Origin: Clostridiales bacterium
Lineage (GTDB): Bacteria; Bacillota; Clostridia; Lachnospirales; Lachnospiraceae
Length of the DNA: 11,194 nucleotides
NCBI GenBank assembly: GCA_029267975.1
Contig: JAJUHH010000055.1
Span: 1-11,194, forward strand
Direction of reading: 5' to 3'
The translations under genes and the position numbers were made by a program. The notes beneath the pieces are model-generated. The model had not been told where the DNA came from. It saw only the letters and a program-made list of their open reading frames with translations, and did no database searches. This document shows positions 7,102-11,194 of this stretch, piece after piece (position 1 is the first letter of the stretch; every line of letters starts with the position of its first letter).

Positions 7102-8199
7102 ATGCGTTTAGTTACATTGTCTATGCTAAAACCAGAGATGGTGTTAGGAAAATCAATCTATTACAGAGACAACTTAGTGTTAAAGGAAGGGACAACCGAC
7201 CTTTTACGCTACGTTAACAGTCTGAAAAAGCTGGGTATAGATTATGTATATATCGAAGATTCGAAGAGCAATGGGATCGAGATACCGGATGCGATATCAG
7301 AAGAGACCAGGCAGCAGTGTAAGCAGGTACTTCGTCAGACCATGGAAGACTTCGCGTCTAAGGCGGTAATTGATATTGAGGAGATGTCAGGAGCCATCAA
7401 TAGCGTTATTGATGATATTCTGAAAAATCCTGATGTTCTGGTAAGCTTAAATGACATTAGTGCTGCGGATGAATATACCTTTTCTCATTCGGTCAGTACG
7501 ACGGTATATTCCTTAATTATCGGTAATAAGCTGGGCTATAGCCGATCCATGATGGAAAAGTTAGCAGCCGGTGCACTTTTACATGATATTGGTAAGATTC
7601 TGATCGACCCTAAGATTATCAATAAAGTTGGTAAACTGGAACCGGAAGAATTTGAAGTGATAAAGCAACATACAACGCTGGGTTATGAAGCTTTGAAGCG
7701 TTGTGTGAATTTAACCGAACTATCCAGAATCATGGCTTTGTATCATCATGAGAGGATGGATGGAAAGGGATATCCGACGGGTACGAAGGCAGGAGAGCTC
7801 CATGAGTTTACCAGGATAGTAGCGATTGCTGATGTATACGATGCGCTGGTATCTGATCGCAGCTATCGTAGGAGATGGAGTTCCAACCAGGCAGTGAATT
7901 ATCTTGTGGAGCATGCGGAAACCCAATTTGATGTAAAGCTGGTTTCTGTACTGATCAAGCAGATTGCGATCTATCCGAATGGATCATTGGTACGTTTATC
8001 CACCAATGCGATCGGCATTATTAAGGAGCAGAATAAGAATTTCCCCTTACGGCCCATTGTTCGCGTGTTGACGGATGACAAGGAGAATGATATCGAGCCC
8101 TATGAGATTAATTTGATGGAGCTTCTTGATATTACCATTATCGAATCAGAGCTGGAAATGAGCTGGAGCACGGTCCATAACCGGGGTAATCAGTGTTGA
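7102..8199 (+). CDS. HD-GYP domain cyclic-di-GMP phosphodiesterase
   Basis: 365 residues, complete, no signal peptide or membrane helix, so cytoplasmic. An N-terminal segment (~1-55, LSMLKPEMVLGKSIYYRDN, ending LGIDYVYIED) is the small beta-rich region common in stand-alone clostridial HD-GYP proteins. A helical linker (~65-115) follows, then the catalytic domain (~120-290): H129, the HD pair 161-162 with K165, H190, HH 215-216, DG 220-221, the GYP motif 223-225 and D244 in IADVYDA. All metal ligands appear present, so it should hydrolyse cyclic-di-GMP. The last ~75 residues (YPNGSLVRLS onward, then IVRVLTDDKEND) form a C-terminal extension seen in similar proteins. It has its own sigma-A promoter and a terminator and so seems monocistronic. 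With the GGDEF/HD-GYP gene at the left edge, it adds a second cyclic-di-GMP enzyme to the window. Confidence 0.95.
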   Translation: MRLVTLSMLKPEMVLGKSIYYRDNLVLKEGTTDLLRYVNSLKKLGIDYVYIEDSKSNGIEIPDAISEETRQQCKQVLRQTMEDFASKAVIDIEEMSGAINSVIDDILKNPDVLVSLNDISAADEYTFSHSVSTTVYSLIIGNKLGYSRSMMEKLAAGALLHDIGKILIDPKIINKVGKLEPEEFEVIKQHTTLGYEALKRCVNLTELSRIMALYHHERMDGKGYPTGTKAGELHEFTRIVAIADVYDALVSDRSYRRRWSSNQAVNYLVEHAETQFDVKLVSVLIKQIAIYPNGSLVRLSTNAIGIIKEQNKNFPLRPIVRVLTDDKENDIEPYEINLMELLDITIIESELEMSWSTVHNRGNQC

Positions 8200-8250
8200 T
8201 AGCTTAGATAATCAGTAATAATCATGAATGAGAACAGAAGAAATAAACTT

Positions 8251-8290
8251 ATTAATGATAAAAGGTCTATATTAATGATATAAGGTCTAT
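8251..8290. repeat. Tandem duplication of a 20-bp unit
   Basis: Two adjacent copies, 8251-8270 and 8271-8290, are identical at 19 of 20 positions (ATTAATGATAAAAGGTCTAT, with A to T at position 11 in copy two). They lie between the HD-GYP stop and its terminator hairpin. This is probably a small slippage duplication; no function is evident. Confidence 0.85.
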
Positions 8291-8298
8291 AGGAACGG

Positions 8299-8340
8299 AT
8301 AGGAGCCATAAGCGGTCAAAGCTTATGGCTCCTATTCTAT
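8299..8340 (+). terminator. Intrinsic terminator after the HD-GYP gene
   Basis: A 15-bp perfect inverted repeat (8299-8313 with 8321-8335) has a 7-nt loop and is followed on the plus strand by TCTATTATTGTTATT. The T-rich tail is interrupted, and on the minus strand there is no T run. It best fits termination of the plus-strand gene, though it may also slow transcripts of the convergent uxaC. Confidence 0.7.
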
Positions 8341-8345
8341 TATTG

Positions 8346-9749
8346 TTATTTAAATTTAAAATAGTTGTAAGAATTATAGTAGCAGATACCCTCAACGATT
8401 TCCTTTAAGGTATCGTAATCAGCCGGATACTCACCATTCTCTACCCAGGTACCGATCAAGTCGCACAGTATTCTTCTGAAATATTCATGTCTCGGGTAGG
8501 AGAGGAAGCTTCTGGAGTCGGTAAGCATGCCCACAAATCCTGCCAGGTAACCAATATTGGCTAAGGAAGTCATTTGCTCCATCATGCCGGTTTTATGATC
8601 GTTGAACCACCATGCACTGCCGTGCTGGATCTTAGCACGAGCGCTGCTGTCCTGGAAGCAGCCGATAATGGTATCTATAGCAGCGTTATCGGAAGGATTT
8701 AAGCTGTAGATAACAGTTCTGGGAAGCTTATCTTCAGCACTCAGGGCGTTAAGGAAGTCTGCGATCTGCTCGGAGCGTGCAAAATTATTGATGCAATCAA
8801 AACCGGTATCAGGACCAAGCTTCTCAAACATTCTACTGTTATTATTGCGCTTGCAGCCATAATGAAGCTGCATTGCCCAGTCAAGTTCCGCATATGCCTT
8901 ACCCATCTCAACCATGAAGGCGGTCTTATAGCGCATAAGCTCAAGCTGGCTTAAGCTGCTGCCGGCAATACGCTTCTGGAAGATATCTTCTACTTCCTTC
9001 TCTGATGCGGGAGCGTACATAATATAATCCAAACCATGATCGGAAATCCTGCAGCCTCTTTCCTTAAAGTAATCCAGGCGAACCTTCAGTGCCTTAATCA
9101 GGGCAGCAAAGCTGTCGATTGTCACACCGGCAAGCTCACCTAACTTACCAATATAGTCAAGGTACTCCGGCTTCTCGAGATTCATGGCCTTATCAGGTCT
9201 CCAGGTGGGCAGAACCGTAACATCAAAGGTTGGATCCTTGGCGATCACATCATGCCATTCCAGGCTATCAATGGGATCGTCGGTGGTACATATATGGGTA
9301 ACATTGGACTTGAGGATAATATTACGGGCGCTCATAGAGGGGTCCTGCAGCTTTGCGTTGCAAAGCTCCCATACCTCGCCTGCGGTATTCTTATTTAATA
9401 CTCCATGGTATCCGAAATATCTCTGCAGTTCCAGATGAGTCCAGTGATACAGGGGATTACCGATACATTTTGATATCGTCTCTGCCCATTTTTCAAACTT
9501 TTCCCAATCCGGAGCATCCCCGGTGATATAGTATTCCTCCACGCCGTTTGCGCGCATAAGACGCCATTTATAATGATCTCCGCCCAGCCATACCTGGGTG
9601 ATATTCTCAAATCTGCGATCCTCTGCAATTTCCTTTGGAATGATGTGACAGTGGTAGTCGATGATGGGCATCTTACCTGCATACTCATGATACAACTTAA
9701 CAGCAGTATCATTGGACAATAAGAAGTCCTGGTCTAAAAATGCTTTCAT
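8346..9749 (-). CDS. uxaC: Uronate isomerase
   Basis: 467 residues, the usual length for UxaC, which interconverts D-glucuronate and D-fructuronate, and D-galacturonate and D-tagaturonate (EC 5.3.1.12), the first cytoplasmic step of hexuronate catabolism. It belongs to the amidohydrolase superfamily. The metal-binding HxH is at DYHCH (31-35). Family blocks follow in order: GGDHYKWRLMRANG (56-69), NPLYHWTHLELQRYFG (98-113), CTTDDPIDS (154-162), LPTWRPDKA (180-188), and MLTDSRSFLSYPRHEYFRR near residues 408-426. ATG 9749 is preceded by GAGGG with 7-nt spacing. The gene lies 34 bp downstream of the LacI-type regulator on the same strand, with no separate promoter evident, so it is probably the second gene of that transcript. 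The locus implies growth on pectin- or glucuronan-derived sugar acids. Confidence 0.96.
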   Translation of the reverse strand: MKAFLDQDFLLSNDTAVKLYHEYAGKMPIIDYHCHIIPKEIAEDRRFENITQVWLGGDHYKWRLMRANGVEEYYITGDAPDWEKFEKWAETISKCIGNPLYHWTHLELQRYFGYHGVLNKNTAGEVWELCNAKLQDPSMSARNIILKSNVTHICTTDDPIDSLEWHDVIAKDPTFDVTVLPTWRPDKAMNLEKPEYLDYIGKLGELAGVTIDSFAALIKALKVRLDYFKERGCRISDHGLDYIMYAPASEKEVEDIFQKRIAGSSLSQLELMRYKTAFMVEMGKAYAELDWAMQLHYGCKRNNNSRMFEKLGPDTGFDCINNFARSEQIADFLNALSAEDKLPRTVIYSLNPSDNAAIDTIIGCFQDSSARAKIQHGSAWWFNDHKTGMMEQMTSLANIGYLAGFVGMLTDSRSFLSYPRHEYFRRILCDLIGTWVENGEYPADYDTLKEIVEGICYYNSYNYFKFK

Positions 9750-9783
9750 TTTTTTTCCCTCTTTCCTGTTGTAATAATATTAA

Positions 9784-10791
9784 TCAAAAACGTGTTGTCC
9801 CGCGTTTGATGATTTCTGCTGAAAATACTGTGCGCAGGGGAACCTGCTGGCCACGAAAAACATCCATCAGGGCCCTGATGCTATTGCTGCATACTGCCTC
9901 CAGCTTGTTGTCAATGGAGGTCAATTCCGGCTCGCAGCACTGCGAGAGGATGGAATTGTTATAGCCGATAATGGACAATTGCTCCGGAACAGTAAGCCCG
10001 TTCTCTTTGGCATACTTTAAAGCACCAATGGCAAGACTGTCGTCGGAGGTGATAACGGCATCGAAACTGATCCCTTTCTGCTTCAGGGAAGTAAGGTGAT
10101 CCTTTATCTCCTGGATGGAACCGTAAAAATACTGAACATAATCTTCCTTGTTCAGATTACTATGCTGGTCAAACTCCATAGCGGCCAGGTATCCGGAGAG
10201 CTTATTGCTTCCACTGTAGGAGTGGGAATTGTATAAATACAAAATACGTTCATGACCGCTGGCCTGTAAAGCCTTGGTAGCTTCATAAACGGCGTGATAG
10301 TCGTCGCACAGGGTACCGTAAATATTTTCACCATTCAAAGCACCGTTCACAATAATGATAGGTACGGATCTGGCAGCATCTCTGATATATTGGTTTTTGT
10401 TATCCTTATCTTCAACAAAGTTGGAGCCCACCAGGATAACGGCATCTGTACGCTTAGACAGCAGGAGATTCATATATTTTTCCTTCTCCAGGTAGTCAAA
10501 GCCGGTACAGCAAAGCAGTGCATCATAGCCATTTTGTCTGAGCTCCTGCTCCAGATAGTAGATTGCCTTGGCGATAAAAGGATCCGAGGAATCGGCGCAC
10601 AGGATACCTACCGTTTTCATTGAATTCAGCCCCAGGCCTCTGGCAAAGGCATTTGGGGTATAACCACATTCTTCTATTACAGCTAAGACCTTCTTTCTGG
10701 TCTTTTCACTCACATAGGAGTTACCGTTCAGAACCCTAGAAACGGTAGCAATTGAGACTCCTGCCTTCTTGGATATGTCATAGATATTCAT
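9784..10791 (-). CDS. LacI-family transcriptional regulator, probable uronate-locus repressor (ExuR-like)
   Basis: 335 residues. The LacI-type helix-turn-helix is at 3-22 (IYDISKKAGVSIATVSRVLN), followed by the third helix and hinge (SEKTRKKVLAVIEECGYTPN, then AFARGLGL). Residues ~60-335 are a periplasmic-binding-protein-like effector domain: VGILCADSSDPFIAKAIY, the DAVILVGS strand, DAVITSDDSLAIGALKYAKE and LSIIGYNNS. Members of this family bind a sugar or sugar acid and release their operator, or bind it with a co-repressor. It heads the transcript that includes uxaC. In Bacillus subtilis ExuR is also a LacI-type protein of similar length linked to uxaC and uxaB, so an ExuR-like role is a reasonable inference, not proof. 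GAGG lies 7 nt before ATG 10791. Its promoter carries a candidate operator (10911-10926), suggesting autoregulation. Confidence 0.92.
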   Translation of the reverse strand: MNIYDISKKAGVSIATVSRVLNGNSYVSEKTRKKVLAVIEECGYTPNAFARGLGLNSMKTVGILCADSSDPFIAKAIYYLEQELRQNGYDALLCCTGFDYLEKEKYMNLLLSKRTDAVILVGSNFVEDKDNKNQYIRDAARSVPIIIVNGALNGENIYGTLCDDYHAVYEATKALQASGHERILYLYNSHSYSGSNKLSGYLAAMEFDQHSNLNKEDYVQYFYGSIQEIKDHLTSLKQKGISFDAVITSDDSLAIGALKYAKENGLTVPEQLSIIGYNNSILSQCCEPELTSIDNKLEAVCSNSIRALMDVFRGQQVPLRTVFSAEIIKRGTTRF

Positions 10792-10839
10792 TGTCTAACC
10801 TCATCTTGAGCCTTAACAGAATGCTCATCTATTTTTCAC

Positions 10840-10853
10840 TAATGATATCATTA
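10840..10853. repeat. Perfect 14-bp palindrome in the regulator leader
   Basis: TAATGATATCATTA is self-complementary. Flanking TTTCAC on the left and TGAAA on the right extend the symmetry with one base out of register (10834-10858). It lies about 50 bp upstream of the LacI-type start codon and downstream of its promoter. It could be a secondary operator or a leader element. Its sequence differs from the paired operators at 10911 and 11082. Confidence 0.4.
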
Positions 10854-10910
10854 TGAAAGGAAAATCGAAAGCAAACAAGTATTAGTCTCGTTAAAATGAT
10901 AGAATAAATA

Positions 10911-10926
10911 GTGTAAATACTTTCAC
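10911..10926 (-). promoter_or_regulatory. Candidate operator of the regulator-uxaC promoter
   Basis: On the minus strand GTGAAAGTATTTACAC begins 4 bp after the -10 box and covers the expected transcription start. Its half-sites agree at 6 of 8 positions. It matches the site at 11082-11097 at 13 of 16 positions when each is read in its own transcript's direction. Binding by the LacI-type protein is inferred. Confidence 0.6.
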
Positions 10927-10930
10927 AAAA

Positions 10931-10959
10931 ATTATAGCTCATTGACGTAAAAATATCAA
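10931..10959 (-). promoter_or_regulatory. Sigma-A promoter of the regulator-uxaC transcript
   Basis: On the minus strand TTGATA (10959-10954, 5 of 6) and TATAAT (10936-10931, perfect) are separated by 17 bp. Transcription would start near 10924, giving a leader of about 130 nt before the LacI-type gene. Confidence 0.75.
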
Positions 10960-10960
10960 G
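10941..10960. repeat. 20-bp direct repeat, copy 1
   Basis: ATTGACGTAAAAATATCAAG matches 11048-11067 at 17 of 20 positions. This copy covers the spacer and -35 of the minus-strand promoter. Both copies carry TTGA and TCAA ends, so each offers a TTGA-type -35 start on both strands. Confidence 0.6.
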
Positions 10961-11047
10961 CATAATTCGGCTTTAGGCAACTAAAACAAAAGGAGAAATT
11001 TTAATTTGGGAAATATCAGTAAAAATATCGAGAAAATATAAAGGGAT

Positions 11048-11067
11048 ATTGACGTAATAAGATCAAA
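11048..11067. repeat. 20-bp direct repeat, copy 2
   Basis: ATTGACGTAATAAGATCAAA is the partner of 10941-10960. Here it covers the -35 and most of the spacer of the plus-strand promoter. It may be a second regulator's site, or a remnant of duplication of a promoter segment. Confidence 0.6.
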
Positions 11068-11077
11068 TGTGTAAAAT
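11049..11077 (+). promoter_or_regulatory. Sigma-A promoter of the right-edge gene (uxaB-like)
   Basis: TTGACG (11049-11054, 5 of 6) and TAAAAT (11072-11077, 5 of 6) are separated by 17 bp. Transcription would start near 11084, giving a leader of about 73 nt before ATG 11157. Confidence 0.75.
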
Positions 11078-11081
11078 GTTT

Positions 11082-11097
11082 ATGAAAGTACTTACAT
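11082..11097 (+). promoter_or_regulatory. Candidate operator of the right-edge gene promoter
   Basis: ATGAAAGTACTTACAT begins 4 bp after the -10 box and covers the expected start of transcription. With one more base each side (TATGAAAGTACTTACATA) it is an 18-bp palindrome with a single mismatched pair. It closely resembles the CcpA/LacI-type pattern TGnnA...CA, but the centre is TA instead of the usual CG. It pairs with 10911-10926. Confidence 0.65.
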
Positions 11098-11156
11098 ATA
11101 CAATTTGTAATTTCAATGGTATGTAAACCGAAATGTGTAAAGGAATGGTGTGAAGG

Positions 11157-11194
11157 ATGAAGATACTAAATCAAAGTATTGTGAAAAAGCAGGC
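11157..11194 (+). CDS. Start of a truncated gene, possibly tagaturonate reductase (uxaB-like)
   Basis: Only 12 full codons are visible: MKILNQSIVKKQ, then the window ends. The frame is supported by an upstream sigma-A promoter, the operator-like site, and a purine run AAAGGA (11139-11144) that lies 12 nt before the ATG, somewhat far. A GTG at 11150 in another frame has better spacing (5 nt) and is also open to the edge, so the start is not certain. The opening MK-LN followed by a Lys-rich stretch resembles the N-terminus of UxaB, the NAD-dependent reductase that converts tagaturonate to altronate. Such a gene would fit opposite uxaC. Twelve residues cannot prove this. Confidence 0.4.
   Translation, partial: MKILNQSIVKKQ

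Larger units (their letters stand above)
10792..11156. other. Divergent control region of the uronate locus
   Basis: 365 A+T-rich bases between the LacI-type gene (-) and the gene starting at 11157 (+). It holds two outward-facing sigma-A promoters, two matching operator-like palindromes, a 20-bp direct repeat, and a perfect 14-bp palindrome in the regulator's leader. Each is listed separately. No protein gene is credible inside it. Confidence 0.75.

Noticed and set aside
10294..10623. Open frame on the plus strand inside the LacI-type gene
   Set aside because: Antisense to the effector domain; no support of its own.
11006..11041. Eleven-residue open frame (TTG start) after AGGAG at 10991-10995, possibly a leader peptide
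   Set aside because: Spacing of 10 nt to a TTG, no clear promoter in front, and it ends before the promoter at 11049, so it would not be part of the right-edge transcript.
1..11194. Mobile elements, CRISPR arrays, tRNA or rRNA genes
   Set aside because: No transposase or integrase text, regularly spaced repeats, or recognisable RNA gene was seen on either strand.

Overview
The window looks like the chromosome of a low-to-moderate-GC, motile, saccharolytic anaerobe of the Clostridia, most likely Lachnospiraceae. This rests on GGAGG-type ribosome binding sites, sigma-A-like promoters, compact operons, HD-GYP proteins, a MoxR/DUF58 operon and a uronate catabolism locus run by a LacI-family regulator. 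Family placement is inferred from protein character only. No transposase, tRNA, rRNA, CRISPR array or phage gene was seen.

Layout. (1) 1-801 (+): the 3' part of a GGDEF/HD-GYP cyclic-di-GMP protein, cut by the window edge and closed by a strong hairpin (887-941) that can also serve the convergent gene. (2) 995-3151 (-): a methyl-accepting chemotaxis protein with two membrane helices, almost no extracellular loop, and a sugar-binding-protein-like domain fused to its cytoplasmic C-terminus. This is the most unusual protein here. (3) 3345-6660 (-): an overlapping three-gene operon, MoxR AAA+ ATPase, then DUF58 protein, then a polytopic membrane protein with a DUF4129-like tail but no visible transglutaminase domain. 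(4) 6661-7101: a promoter-bearing gap, then 7102-8199 (+), a complete HD-GYP phosphodiesterase with a good sigma-A promoter and a terminator. (5) 8346-10791 (-): a LacI-family regulator and uxaC (uronate isomerase), 34 bp apart and probably cotranscribed. (6) 10792-11156: a divergent control region leading to a gene that starts at 11157 (+) and is cut by the window edge. Its first residues resemble uxaB (tagaturonate reductase).

How the parts fit. Two cyclic-di-GMP proteins and one chemoreceptor suggest control of motility and surface life. The right third is a sugar-acid (pectin or glucuronan breakdown product) locus. UxaC would make tagaturonate or fructuronate, a UxaB-like enzyme would reduce it, and the LacI-type protein would sense an intermediate. 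The best regulatory signal is a pair of 16-bp near-palindromes (13/16 identical as reverse complements). Each sits exactly 4 bp downstream of the -10 box of one of the two divergent promoters, as expected for a shared operator repressing both directions.
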